DNA from: an uncultured Prevotellaceae bacterium
GTDB taxonomy: Bacteria > Bacteroidota > Bacteroidia > Bacteroidales > Bacteroidaceae
Direction: 5' to 3'
Assembly (NCBI GenBank): GCA_947306845.1
Contig: CAMZHP010000007.1
Span: 1-29,718 of the forward strand
Length of the DNA: 29,718 bases
How positions within the stretch are numbered: position 1 is the first letter of the stretch; every line of letters begins with the position of its first letter. A program made the translations under genes and the position numbers. Positions 8,633 through 18,300 of the stretch are shown here, piece after piece. The notes beneath the pieces were generated by a model that was not told where the DNA came from, did not search any database, and was given only the letters and a program-made list of their open reading frames with translations.

Positions 8633-8676
8633 CACCCACCATCGTATTCAAGGTGGGAAAACCGTAAGAAAAGAAA

Positions 8677-10251
8677 ATGGAATTTGAACTCATCGCCAAG
8701 ACATTCATGGGGCTGGAGCCCATCTTGGCACAAGAACTGACAGAACTGGGTGCCAACGACGTGCAAGTGGGCCGCCGAATGGTATCATTCAAGGGTGACA
8801 AGGAACTGATGTACCGCGCTAATTTCCAACTGCACACTGCCATCCGCATCCTCAAGCCCATCATCCACTTCAAAGCCCGCAGCGCCGACGATGTTTACAA
8901 TGCTGTGCTCAAAGTGGACTGGAGCCAATACCTAAATACCAACCAGACCTTTGCCGTCGACTCCGTCGTCTTCTCTGATGAGTTCCGGCATTCCAAGTTC
9001 GTTGCCTACAAGGTGAAGGACGCCATTGTCGACCAATTCAAGGAGCGTACTGGCAACCGCCCCAACATCTCCGTGTCCAACCCCGACATCCGGCTGCACA
9101 TCCACATTGCCGAGGATGATGGCACGCTGAGCCTTGACTCCAGCGGTGAGTCCCTGCACCGCCGGGGATACCGTCAGGAATCTGTCGAAGCGCCCCTCAA
9201 CGAGGTATTGGCCGCAGGCATGATCCTGATGACAGGCTGGCGCGGCGAGACAGACTTCATCGACCCCATGTGCGGTTCGGGCACTCTGCTCATCGAAGCT
9301 GCCCTCATCGCCCGCAACATTTCTCCCGGCGTGTTCCGCAAAAGCTATGCCTTTGAGAAGTGGAACGACTTCGACGCCGACCTCTTCGACATGATTTACA
9401 ATGATGACTCCAAGGAGCGCGAGTTCGATCACCACATCTACGGCTACGACATCGACATGAAATGCGTCAACACAGCGCGTCTCAACGTCAGGGCCGCCGG
9501 ACTCACCTCCATCATCACCGTCAACCAAGCCGACATCAAGGACTTCACCCAGCCCGCAGAGAAAAGCATCATGGTGACCAATCCGCCCTACGGGGAGCGC
9601 ATATCCACCCCCAACCTGCTCGACACCTACCGCACCATTGGCGAGAAACTCAAACACGCTTTTACCGGCAATGAGGCATGGATTCTCAGCTACAGGGAGG
9701 AATGCTTCGAGCAGATCGGCCTCCGTCCCTCCATCAAGATTCCCGTTTACAATGGTTCACTGGAATGTGAGTTCCGCAAATATACCATCTTTGATGGCAA
9801 GCTCAAGGAATTCCGAAGCGATGGCGGCGTAGTAAAGACCGATGCGGAGCGTGCCGCCATGGCTGAGAAACACCGCTTTAAGAAAAACCGTGAGTTCAAG
9901 CAGCGCCTCGACGAGGAAGCAGAAAACGAAGAGGGCGATATCCGTACCTTCACCTTCCACCGTCACAAAATAGAGGGATTCGGACGCAAGGAAGAACGGG
10001 ACGGCGACCGTGGCAAGCGATTCGGGCGCGATGGCGACCGTGGCCGTCGTGATGACCATCGCGAGGGACGCTTCGACAGAGACCGTGACCGTGGCAAACG
10101 GTTCGGACGCGATGGCGAGCGTGGCCGTAGAGACGACCATCGCGAGGGACGCTTCGACCGAGACCGTGACCGCGGCAAGCGTTACGACCGTGACAGAGGC
10201 AACTACTCCAACAGGAAACGCAGCGACAGGAGGAGAGACGATGATGAATAG
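8677..10251 (+). CDS. THUMP-domain class I SAM-dependent RNA methyltransferase, RlmL N-domain type, with repeat tail
   Basis: By family this enzyme makes N2-methylguanosine in 23S rRNA (the RlmL reaction on helix 74). Residues about 1-55 form the N-terminal ferredoxin-like part, about 60-165 the THUMP domain, and about 170-385 the Rossmann methyltransferase. DPMCGSGTLL (196-205) is the SAM-binding motif I and NPPYGER (302-308) the catalytic motif IV for amino methylation of guanine. The protein lacks the second, RlmK-like methyltransferase seen in E. coli RlmKL. Instead, after about residue 385, it has a basic, charged extension, and residues 446-508 are a 27-residue Arg/Asp/Gly repeat. That tail is typical of added RNA-binding regions but is not needed for the family fold. 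The last 11 bases overlap the start of the S9 peptidase gene. Confidence 0.9.
   Translation: MEFELIAKTFMGLEPILAQELTELGANDVQVGRRMVSFKGDKELMYRANFQLHTAIRILKPIIHFKARSADDVYNAVLKVDWSQYLNTNQTFAVDSVVFSDEFRHSKFVAYKVKDAIVDQFKERTGNRPNISVSNPDIRLHIHIAEDDGTLSLDSSGESLHRRGYRQESVEAPLNEVLAAGMILMTGWRGETDFIDPMCGSGTLLIEAALIARNISPGVFRKSYAFEKWNDFDADLFDMIYNDDSKEREFDHHIYGYDIDMKCVNTARLNVRAAGLTSIITVNQADIKDFTQPAEKSIMVTNPPYGERISTPNLLDTYRTIGEKLKHAFTGNEAWILSYREECFEQIGLRPSIKIPVYNGSLECEFRKYTIFDGKLKEFRSDGGVVKTDAERAAMAEKHRFKKNREFKQRLDEEAENEEGDIRTFTFHRHKIEGFGRKEERDGDRGKRFGRDGDRGRRDDHREGRFDRDRDRGKRFGRDGERGRRDDHREGRFDRDRDRGKRYDRDRGNYSNRKRSDRRRDDDE
10012..10200 (+). repeat. Tandem repeat with 81-bp period coding for an Arg/Asp/Gly-rich tail
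   Basis: The codons beginning GGC AAG CG at 10012 recur at 10093 and 10174, giving 2.3 copies with a period of 81 bp (27 residues). The unit begins GKRFGRDGDRGRRDD and continues HREGRFDRDRDR. Copies differ mostly at synonymous positions, so the protein repeat is kept while the DNA has drifted; the last copy is cut short as GKRYDRDRG. Confidence 0.9.
10228..10235 (+). promoter_or_regulatory. Strong Shine-Dalgarno sequence for the S9 peptidase
   Basis: AGGAGGAG lies five bases before the ATG at 10241, inside the last codons of the methyltransferase gene. Most other starts in this window have no such sequence, as is usual for Bacteroidetes. It supports a start at 10241 (or the next ATG at 10244) rather than a longer in-frame extension. 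Confidence 0.65.
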
Positions 10252-12421
10252 ACTTCTGGCAAGATGGATGGCTGTCCTCATGCTATCCACCTTTTTCCAC
10301 TCTGCTATGGCACAGCTCAAGCCTCTCACCCTCGAAGAACTTAACTATGGCGGAAAGAACTACCGCCAAATGTCACCCGCAAACGAGACCTACGTGTGGT
10401 GGGGTGACCAGTTGGTGAAAACAGACCACAAGACCTGCGAGAGCGTCAATACCAAAAACCTGGAGCGCACACCGCTGTTCACCCTTGACGAAGTGAACGC
10501 CACGCTTGCCGAAGGAGAGAGGTTCTACTCCCTCATTGGCGCTACATTCCCTTACGCAGATTCCACCATCGCTGTCATCGACGGACCGAAGGAGCGCCTC
10601 CTCTATGATTGGAAGAAAAAAGCGGTGACATGGAGACAGTCCTCCACCCACAGCGTCAACGACTGGTCACCCGTCAGCCGTGCCCTCGCCTATGTGGACG
10701 ACCATCAGCTCTTCGTTGCCCACTGCGACGGCCGTGTCAGCCAACTGTCAAAAGACGGCAGCCGTGATATTGTCTATGGGCAAAGCGTCCACCGCGATGA
10801 GTTCGGCATCTATAAAGGCACGTTCTGGAGTCCCGACGGCCAGCGCCTCGCCTTCTATCGCATGGACCAGAGCATGGTAACCGACTATCCACAGGTAAAC
10901 ACCTCCACACGTATCGCCACATACGAACCTGACAAATATCCCATGGCCGGTGAGACAAGCCATGTGGTGACCATCGGCGTGCATGATCTCGCAAGCGGCA
11001 AGACCATTTATCTGAAGACCGCCGACCCCATCAACCGCTATTTCACCAACATCCAGTGGAGTCCTGATTCCAAACGGCTCTATATCCAGGAACTCAACCG
11101 CAATCAGACAGACATCGAACTCACCGTATATGATGCCACGAGCGGAAACTGCGAGGGTGTCATCTACCGTGAGCACAACGACCGCTATGCCGAGCCCCTC
11201 GTGCCTATCACTTTCCTGCCCTGGGATGCCAAGAAATTCATCCTCCAGAGTCAGAAAGACGGATACAACCACCTTTACCTGATGGACACCAGCGGCAAGC
11301 AGATCAAACAGGTCACCCGCGGTGAGTGGGTGGTGCTCGACCTCGTGGGCTTTTGTCAGAAGCGCAAGAGCGTCATCGTGCTCTCCACCGAGGCCAGTCC
11401 CATCCAGAACAACCTCTATGAGGTCAATCTCGCCAACGGACGCCGCACACTGCTCGACAACGGGCGAGGCTGCCACGCCAACGTCTATCAAGAAGACGGA
11501 AGACACACCAGCATTCTGTCCGCCTCGGGCTTGCAACTGTTGGACAACTACACCGAGCCCGACGTACCTCGGCGCATCGCCCTGCTCGCCCTTGGAAATA
11601 AAGGCGAGCGCGAGCTGTTCTCTGCCCCTGACCCCTGGGAGGGTTACAACGTGCCAGAATTCAGCTGTGGAACCATCAAGGCCGCCGACGGTGTGACCGA
11701 CCTCTACTACCGCATGGTAAAGCCCACCGACTTCGACCCCACCAAGAAATACCCCACCGTGGTGTATGTCTACGGCGGCCCTCACGCACGCAATGTGGAG
11801 GCCCGTTGGCACTGGATGTCAAGGGGTTGGGAGTCTTATATGGCCCAAAAGGGCTATTTGCTGTTTATCCTCGATAACCGCGGCAGCAAGGACCGGGGTC
11901 TTGCCTTCGAGCAAGCCACCTTCCGCCAGCTCGGACAGGTGGAGACCGCAGATCAGTTGCGAGGCATCGACTTCCTGAAATCTCTCCCATACGTGGATGC
12001 CGACCGCATCGGCGTACATGGATGGAGTTTCGGCGGCTTTATGACCATCACACTAATGACCGCCGCTCCTGACGTATTCAAAGTAGGCGTTGCCGGAGGC
12101 CCTGTCATCGACTGGAAATGGTATGAGGTGATGTATGGCGAGCGCTACATGGACACACCTCAGGACAATCCCGACGGTTATGCCAAGACATCGCTGCTCA
12201 GCAAGGCCAAGGACCTGAAGGGACATCTGCTCATCATCCAAGGCATGAACGACAAGACGGTGGTGCCTCAGCACTGCCTCTCATTCATCGATGCTTGCAT
12301 CGAAGCCGGCACCCATCCCGACTTCTTCGTCTATCCCGGAGAGCCACACAACATGCGTGGGCGCAAGAGCGTGCATCTGCATGAGCACATCACTGATTAT
12401 TTCTTGAAGTATCTTCAATAA
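10241..12421 (+). CDS. Secreted S9B prolyl (tri/di)peptidyl peptidase, DPP IV family
   Basis: The 726-residue protein starts with a signal peptide (MMNRLLARWMAVLMLSTFFHSAMAQ). Residues about 60-480 form the eight-blade beta-propeller (FWSPDGQRLAFYRMDQS is a typical DPP IV element), and about 500-726 the alpha/beta hydrolase. The catalytic triad is Ser596 in GWSFGGF, Asp671 in GMNDKTVV and His703 in GEPHNM, with spacing typical of Bacteroidales DPP IV. Such enzymes cut X-Pro dipeptides, or X-X-Pro tripeptides in the case of PtpA, from peptide N-termini in the periplasm. The N-terminus-binding Glu is E187 in VHRDEFG, a single Glu where classical DPP IV has an EE pair; this could mean tripeptidyl rather than dipeptidyl specificity. 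The reading frame stays open back to 10010, but that stretch is the methyltransferase tail and gives no signal peptide. Confidence 0.92.
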   Translation: MMNRLLARWMAVLMLSTFFHSAMAQLKPLTLEELNYGGKNYRQMSPANETYVWWGDQLVKTDHKTCESVNTKNLERTPLFTLDEVNATLAEGERFYSLIGATFPYADSTIAVIDGPKERLLYDWKKKAVTWRQSSTHSVNDWSPVSRALAYVDDHQLFVAHCDGRVSQLSKDGSRDIVYGQSVHRDEFGIYKGTFWSPDGQRLAFYRMDQSMVTDYPQVNTSTRIATYEPDKYPMAGETSHVVTIGVHDLASGKTIYLKTADPINRYFTNIQWSPDSKRLYIQELNRNQTDIELTVYDATSGNCEGVIYREHNDRYAEPLVPITFLPWDAKKFILQSQKDGYNHLYLMDTSGKQIKQVTRGEWVVLDLVGFCQKRKSVIVLSTEASPIQNNLYEVNLANGRRTLLDNGRGCHANVYQEDGRHTSILSASGLQLLDNYTEPDVPRRIALLALGNKGERELFSAPDPWEGYNVPEFSCGTIKAADGVTDLYYRMVKPTDFDPTKKYPTVVYVYGGPHARNVEARWHWMSRGWESYMAQKGYLLFILDNRGSKDRGLAFEQATFRQLGQVETADQLRGIDFLKSLPYVDADRIGVHGWSFGGFMTITLMTAAPDVFKVGVAGGPVIDWKWYEVMYGERYMDTPQDNPDGYAKTSLLSKAKDLKGHLLIIQGMNDKTVVPQHCLSFIDACIEAGTHPDFFVYPGEPHNMRGRKSVHLHEHITDYFLKYLQ

Positions 12422-12425
12422 GAGG

Positions 12426-12497
12426 TTATAGATACTATAGAAGCTATAGATACTATAGAGGCTATAGAGGCTATAGAGGCTATAAAAGCTAAAAAAA
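12426..12497. repeat. 9-bp satellite, eight units, before purD
   Basis: Eight consecutive 9-base units fill almost the whole gap between the S9 peptidase and purD. The core unit is CTATAGAGG (three exact copies at 12453-12479), flanked by variants such as CTATAGATA and, toward purD, the decaying CTATAAAAG and CTAAAAAAA. Each unit holds the palindrome CTATAG. No terminator or standard promoter was found between these two genes. Confidence 0.9.
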
Positions 12498-12509
12498 CGA
12501 TATAAAAAT

Positions 12510-13781
12510 ATGAACATTTTATTATTAGGTAGCGGAGGGCGCGAGCATGCCCTTGCATGGAAAATCGCGCAAAGTGAGAAAGTGGACAAGCTCTATATCG
12601 CCCCCGGCAATGCAGGTACATCGGCCGTAGGAGAGAATGTTGCCATCAAAGCCGATGACTTCGAAGCCCTTGAGGATTTCGCCTCCACCCATGACATCGA
12701 CATGGTGGTGGTGGGACCAGAGGATCCGCTGGTGAAAGGCATCTACGACCACTTCGCTGCCAACAGCCGCACGAAGGATATTCCCGTGATTGGCCCCTCT
12801 GCCCAGGGTGCTGTGCTCGAAGGCAGCAAGGACTTTGCCAAAGCTTTCATGCAACGCCACCATATACCCACCGCACGCTACCGCACCTTTGACGGCAACA
12901 GCCTAGAGGAGGGCATCGCTTTCCTGGAAACCCTCACCCCACCCTATGTGCTGAAGGCAGACGGACTGTGCGCCGGTAAAGGTGTGCTCATCCTCGACAC
13001 ACTTGAAGAAGCCAAGAAGCAGCTGCGCGACATGCTTGACGGCATGTTCGGCAATGCCTCAGCCCGTGTGGTCATCGAGGAATACCTCAGCGGCATCGAA
13101 TGCTCCGTCTTCGTGCTCACCGACGGCCGCCACTACCAGTTGCTGCCCGAGGCTAAGGATTACAAGCGCATCGGTGAGGGTGACACCGGCCTCAACACCG
13201 GAGGCATGGGAAGCGTCACCCCCGTTCCCTTCGCCACCCCCGAGTGGATGAAGAAGGTGGAGGACCGCATCGTGCGTCCCACCGTGGAAGGTCTCGCCGA
13301 GGAGGGCATCGACTATAAGGGATTCATCTTCTTTGGTCTCATCAACGTCGGTGGCGACCCAATGGTCATCGAATACAACTGCCGTATGGGCGACCCAGAG
13401 ACAGAGAGTGTGATGCTCCGCCTGAAAAGCGACATTGTCGATCTCTTTGAAGGTGTGGCTGCCGGCGACCTTGACCGCCGGAAGGTGGAGTTCGACGAGC
13501 GTTCTGCCGTCTGTGTGATGCTCGTCAGCGGCGGTTATCCACAAGCCTACAAGAAAGGCTACCCCATCACCGGCATCAGCGATGTGGAAGGATCGATCGT
13601 CTTCCACAGCGGCACGGCCCTCGACGCCGAGGGGCGCGTGGTGACAGCCGGCGGCCGCGTCATCGCCGTCAGCAGCTATGGCCACGACAAGGAGGAAGCG
13701 CTCCGCAAAAGCTTTGAGGAAGCCCAGAAGATAGTTTTTAAGGATAAATATTTCCGCAGCGACATCGGGAGAGACTTATAA
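12510..13781 (+). CDS. purD: Phosphoribosylamine-glycine ligase (GAR synthetase)
   Basis: This enzyme joins glycine to phosphoribosylamine with ATP, the second step of purine synthesis. At 423 residues it has the normal length. The N-terminal domain opens with [17 protein letters not shown], the ATP-grasp domain contains [13 protein letters not shown] (147-159), and the PurD signature LNTGGMG is at 228-234, followed by the metal-binding [10 protein letters not shown] segment. The start at 12510 is fixed by the family N-terminus. It stands alone, not in a pur operon; the two following genes encode membrane proteins and have no clear link to purine synthesis. Confidence 0.97.
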   Translation: MNILLLGSGGREHALAWKIAQSEKVDKLYIAPGNAGTSAVGENVAIKADDFEALEDFASTHDIDMVVVGPEDPLVKGIYDHFAANSRTKDIPVIGPSAQGAVLEGSKDFAKAFMQRHHIPTARYRTFDGNSLEEGIAFLETLTPPYVLKADGLCAGKGVLILDTLEEAKKQLRDMLDGMFGNASARVVIEEYLSGIECSVFVLTDGRHYQLLPEAKDYKRIGEGDTGLNTGGMGSVTPVPFATPEWMKKVEDRIVRPTVEGLAEEGIDYKGFIFFGLINVGGDPMVIEYNCRMGDPETESVMLRLKSDIVDLFEGVAAGDLDRRKVEFDERSAVCVMLVSGGYPQAYKKGYPITGISDVEGSIVFHSGTALDAEGRVVTAGGRVIAVSSYGHDKEEALRKSFEEAQKIVFKDKYFRSDIGRDL

Positions 13782-13789
13782 ATCGACTG

Positions 13790-14773
13790 ATGGCATACAA
13801 GAGATTCCAGAACACGGTGATGGAGAGCAAAATGCTGCTCCCCTTCTCCGCTGTGGTCGTCGCAGCAGCACTTTATCTGGCTGGCGTGGTGGACGGCGGT
13901 TGGTGGGTGCAGACTGCATGCCTTGTCGTCTCGGTCATCCTGATGAACGAACTGAACAGCAACAATCAGTTGCTCCGCGTCATCAGCCAAGCGACACCTT
14001 CCATGTATCTCCTGCTGGTCGCCGTGGCCATCTATCTCTTCCCCGATATCGAATGCAGTATCATGCAGCTCTGCATGATAGCTCTGTGGTACATGCTCTT
14101 CCACTGCCGCCAGCACGACGAATCACCAGGATGGGTGTTCTATGGCTTTTTCTGCGTCGGTCTGGCCAGCATGGTGTTCATCCCAGTACTGTGGTATGTG
14201 CCCGTGTTCTGGATACTCATGGGCACTTGCCTTCGTGCTCTCACGGCCCGCACCTTCTGTGCCTCACTGCTCGGCATCATTACCCCTTATTGGTTGGGTG
14301 GTCCATTCATACTCTATTTCCACGGACAGGACATTATTCTCCAGCATTTCAGTCAGTTGTGGACTTTTGCCCCACTTGGCGACTGGTCGATGCTGGGTTC
14401 CCGCGAATGGCTGGCCATCGGATGGACAGCCCTGCTCGCCCTCATCGGCATCTGCCATTACCTCAGCAGTGGCTACCAGGACAAGATTCGCACCCGCCTT
14501 CTCCATGAGATCTTCATCATCACTGCTCTGCTCACCATGGCAGCCATCGCCTTGCAACCCCAGCACCATAAGCTGTGGCTGAGCATACTGATTGTCAACA
14601 CCAGTCCGCTCATCGCCCACTATCTCACGCTGACCCACACTTGGCTCACCAACATCAGCTATCATCTCATCATCATCATAACACTCGTCATCATTACACT
14701 CAACGTATGGAAGCCCTCCTTGACTTTCTTGTCAGCTATGGTTACACAGGCATGTTCATTTCTGCCGTTATAG
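13790..14773 (+). CDS. Polytopic membrane protein of unknown function
   Basis: I do not recognise a characterised family. The 327 residues contain about ten hydrophobic helices spread over the whole length, with short basic loops (for example RTRLLHE near residue 238) and no enzymatic motif. In topology it recalls the Bacteroidetes DUF6427 group, but the resemblance is too weak to assign. The start at 13790 is eight bases after purD, so it is probably co-transcribed. Its 3' end runs 67 bases into the next gene, in another frame. The short polar linkers suggest an inner membrane protein, perhaps a transporter or envelope-assembly factor. Confidence 0.7.
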   Translation: MAYKRFQNTVMESKMLLPFSAVVVAAALYLAGVVDGGWWVQTACLVVSVILMNELNSNNQLLRVISQATPSMYLLLVAVAIYLFPDIECSIMQLCMIALWYMLFHCRQHDESPGWVFYGFFCVGLASMVFIPVLWYVPVFWILMGTCLRALTARTFCASLLGIITPYWLGGPFILYFHGQDIILQHFSQLWTFAPLGDWSMLGSREWLAIGWTALLALIGICHYLSSGYQDKIRTRLLHEIFIITALLTMAAIALQPQHHKLWLSILIVNTSPLIAHYLTLTHTWLTNISYHLIIIITLVIITLNVWKPSLTFLSAMVTQACSFLPL

Positions 14774-15159
14774 CCGGCAGTTTCCTGCCCTTCAGCAGCG
14801 AGGCGGTGATGATGGGACTCATCGCCGCCGGTCTGGAACCCATTCCCCTGCTCATCTACGCAACTATCGGCAACTGGGCAGGCAGCATGTTCAATTACTG
14901 GGTGGGACATCTGGGCAAAATGGAGTGGATAGAGCGCTACCTGCATGTAAAAAAGGAAAAACTCGACCAGGCCCGCCGTTTTGTGGGTGGACGCGGGGCA
15001 TGGATGGGATTTTTCGCCTTCCTGCCCATCATCGGGACAGCCATTTGCATCCTTCTCGGACTGATGCGGGCCAATCCCTGGGTCAGCAGTCTCAGCGTGT
15101 TTCTGGGAAAAATCGTGCGCTATGCCTTCATCGCATACACATCTATGAAAATCTTCTAA
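14707..15159 (+). CDS. YqaA-family (DedA-related) inner membrane protein
   Basis: The 150-residue product starts at the ATG at 14707; the family-type N-terminus (MEALLDFLVSYGYTGMFISA) begins there, although the frame stays open further upstream. It has about four membrane helices and the small-residue patterns AGSFLPFSSEAVMMGL, IGNWAGSMFNYWVGHLG and PIIGTAICILLGLM, which match the SNARE-associated/VTT domain of YqaA and DedA proteins. Related proteins act in lipid transport or membrane homeostasis. The first 67 bases overlap the end of the preceding membrane protein gene, an unusually long overlap that suggests coupling. Confidence 0.85.
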   Translation: MEALLDFLVSYGYTGMFISAVIAGSFLPFSSEAVMMGLIAAGLEPIPLLIYATIGNWAGSMFNYWVGHLGKMEWIERYLHVKKEKLDQARRFVGGRGAWMGFFAFLPIIGTAICILLGLMRANPWVSSLSVFLGKIVRYAFIAYTSMKIF

Positions 15160-15160
15160 T

Positions 15161-15230
15161 ACCCCTCCCCGACCCTACCCTTGAGGGGAGGGTGAAGAAC
15201 CTCTACCCTGCCCTCCCCAAAGGGGAGGGT
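15161..15230 (+). repeat. GC-rich hairpin repeat element, copy A
   Basis: It begins one base after the TAA of the YqaA gene with ACCCCTCCCC. It contains an imperfect stem (ACCCTACCCT at 15172-15181 with AGGGGAGGGT at 15184-15193) and a perfect one (CCCTCCCC at 15211-15218, AAA loop, GGGGAGGG at 15222-15229). Copies B and C follow other genes in this window in the same orientation. It may act as a terminator or 3'-end stabiliser, but has no T-run. Confidence 0.85.
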
Positions 15231-15294
15231 GAAGAATGCTCTCAAGGAAAAATAGTTCTCATTTTGTACTTTCGCTCGGAAAAGCACAAATAAA

Positions 15295-15326
15295 TTTGGC
15301 TTTTCTCTCGTTTATCAGTAACTTTG
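15295..15326 (+). promoter_or_regulatory. Bacteroidetes-type promoter of the DUF2723-deacetylase operon
   Basis: TTTG at 15295-15298 and TAACTTTG at 15319-15326 are 20 bases apart. The whole block from GCACAAATA to ACTTTG is nearly the same as the methyltransferase promoter at 8590-8632, including TTTCTCTCGTTTAT in the spacer. The leader to the ATG at 15356 is only about 23 bases. Confidence 0.85.
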
Positions 15327-15355
15327 TCCCCAAATTGCATTTTTAGAAAAAACAT

Positions 15356-18300
15356 ATGAAGAAGTTCAGAATCGTGGACAATGCGCTCGGTTGGCTGGCA
15401 TTTCTCATCGCCGCCGTCGCCTATTGTCTCACCGTAGAGCCGACAGCCAGTTTCTGGGACTGTCCGGAGTTCATCACCACAGGCTATAAACTCGAAATCG
15501 GTCACCCGCCAGGGGCACCATTCTTCATGCTCACAGCCAACCTGTTCTCGCAGTTTGCCAGCGACCCTACCCAGGTGGCCTTTATGGTGAACATCATGAA
15601 CGCGCTACTGAGTGCGGTATGTATCCTGTTCCTGTTCTGGTCGATTACTCACCTGGCCCGTAAGCTGATTCTCAAAGACTGGAGCGAACTGACCACCGGC
15701 AAGCTGATTGCCATTGAGGCAGCAGGCATGGTGGGCGCGCTCATCTATGCCTTCAGCGACACCTTCTGGTTCAGTGCTGTCGAGGGAGAGGTCTATGCCT
15801 ACTCCTCAGCCTTCACCGCAGTGGTATTCTGGCTGATTCTGAAATGGGAAGACCAGGCCGACCAGCCCCACAGCGACCGCTGGCTCGTACTCATCGCCTA
15901 CATGACCGGCCTGTCTATCGGCGTGCACCTGCTCAACCTGCTGTGCATCCCCGCCATCGTGCTCGTATTCTACTACCGCAAGAGCGAGAATGCCAACCTC
16001 ACGGGGTCACTCCTCGTGCTGCTGCTGTCATTCGTCATTGTGGCCGCCGTGCTCTACGGTGTGGTGCCCGGCATCATCACTGTAGGCGGATGGTTTGAGT
16101 TGCTGTTCGTCAATGTGCTGGGCTGCAAGTTCAACACCGGCGTCATCATCTACATCTTCCTGTTGGTGGCAGCCGTCATCTGGGCCATCTATGAGACCTA
16201 CAACGACCACAGCCAGACACGTCAGAACATCGCTTTCCTCACCGCCATCGCCATGCTGGGCATCCCCTTCTACGGCTATGGCATTCAGGCCGCCGTTATC
16301 GGTGCCATCGTGCTCATCGCCTTGTGGGCTGTGCTGCGCATCAAGCGTAAAGGTCAGCTGCTCATCTCCTCACGTGTGAAGAACACCACGCTGCTCTGCA
16401 TGCTGATGATGATGATCGGCTACTCCACCTATGCAGTGATTGTGATTCGCTCTGCCGCCAACCCCCCGATGGACCAGAACTCCCCCGAGGACATCTTCAC
16501 CTTGGGCAACTACCTCAGCCGCGACCAGTATGGCTATCGTCCGCTGCTTTACGGACAGGCCTACAACTCGGAATATGCCGCCGGTGACGACGGATATGTG
16601 AAGATGACCAAGCAGTCGCCCATTTACCAGCGGCGCGAGAAAGCCAGCAAGGACGAGCCCGACCGCTACTTCATCGTTGACTGGAAGCAGAACCCGCAAT
16701 ATGTGCAGAACATGGTGTTCCCACGCATGTATTCCTCGGCACATTCCTCCCTCTACGAGAGCATCATCGATGTGAAAGGGCACATGGTACCATCTGCCTA
16801 CGGAGGCCCTGACATCAAAATGCCCACGATGCTCGACAACCTCAAGTTCTTCTTCGCCTATCAGTGCAACTTCATGTACTGGCGCTATTTCATGTGGAAC
16901 TTCGCAGGTCGCCAGAACGACATCCAAAGCTCTGGAGAGAAAGAGCACGGCAACTGGCTCACCGGCATCCCCTTCTTCGACAACCATGTGCTGGGACTCG
17001 GTGATCAAAGCAAACTGCCCGACGTACTCAAGGAAAACAAGGGTCACAACGTGTTCTACTGCCTGCCACTGTTGCTCGGACTGCTCGGACTCTTCTGGCA
17101 AGCCATGCGCGGCGAGCGCGGCATCAGACAATTCTGGGTGGTTTTCTTCCTCTTCTTCATGACCGGTCTCGCCATCGTGGTTTACCTCAACCAGACCCCC
17201 AACCAGCCACGTGAGCGCGACTACGCCTATGCCGGATCATTCTATGCCTTCGCCATCTGGTGCGGACTGGGTGTGACCGCCATCATCGACTGGTTGCGCA
17301 AGCTCGGCCTCAAGCAGACTGCCGTGGCAGCCGTGGCAAGCCTTGCCTGCCTGTGTGTGCCCCTGCAGATGGTGTCGCAGACCTGGGACGACCATGACCG
17401 CAGCGGCCGTTACACCTGCCGTGACTTCGGTCTCAACTACCTCAACTCATTGCAGGAGAAAGGTTATCCCATCATCTACACCAACGGCGACAATGACACC
17501 TTCCCGCTCTGGTACAACCAAGAGACAGAGGGCAACCGCACCGACGTGCGCGTGTGCAACCTGAGCTATCTGCAGACCGACTGGTATATCGACCAGATGC
17601 TCCGTCCTGCCTACGACTCACCATCAGTGCCCATCACCTGGCCCCGTATCGACTACTGCTCCGGCACCAATGATGTCATCTCCGTGCGTCCTGAAATCAA
17701 GGCCGCCATCGAGGAGCTGTATGAGAAATACCCCGAAGAGGCCAAGGCCGCTCTCGGCGACAATCCCTATGAGCTGAGCAATGTGCTCAAATTCTGGGTG
17801 CGTGGGGCTCTGACACCCGAGCAGTCACAAATCAAGAACACCCTGCTGCAATACGTAGGGATGGAGGAAAATGCCCATGTTGTGCCCACTGACACGCTCC
17901 TGATGACCATCGACAAGGACGCTGTCAGAAAGAGCGGCATGAAGCTCGCCTACGAAGAGATTCCCGACCAAATGGTCATCTCGCTCTCCGGCCGTCGCAG
18001 TCTGGCGAAGAACGACCTGATGATGCTGGAGATGATTTCGCAGGCCAACTGGACAAGACCCATCTACGTAGCCATCACCGTGGGTGAGGAGAACTACATG
18101 AACTTAGGTGACAACTTCGTGCAGGAGGGACTCGTCAACCGCATCACGCCGTTCACCACGAAAGGTGACTCCGAGGCACGCTTCGACGCCGACAAGACCT
18201 ACGACTGTATGATGAACAAGTTCAAGTATGGCGGTCTCGACAAACCCGGCCTGTATCTTGACCAGACCATCATGCGCATGTGTGCCACCCACCGTCGCCT

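Larger units (their letters stand above)
8376..8676. other. Divergent intergenic regulatory region
   Basis: This 301-bp gap lies between the GTPase gene (leftward) and the rRNA methyltransferase gene (rightward). Its left half is AT-rich and contains no clear promoter box with normal spacing for the leftward gene. Its right half holds, in order, a 13-bp inverted repeat, three 13-bp direct repeats, and a promoter with both consensus boxes, each listed separately. No protein-coding or structured-RNA signal was found. Confidence 0.7.

Noticed and set aside
10010..10240. Extended N-terminus of the S9 peptidase inside the methyltransferase repeat
   Set aside because: The frame is open there only because it is an alternate frame of the Arg/Asp/Gly repeat. 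The signal peptide and the Shine-Dalgarno sequence point to 10241.
10748..11812. 354-codon open frame opposite the S9 peptidase
   Set aside because: It arises from the GC-rich third-position bias of the real gene, and the product is Val/Gly/His-rich as such shadows are.
12426..12497. CRISPR array
   Set aside because: The 9-bp units follow one another with no spacers and there are no cas genes; it is a simple satellite.
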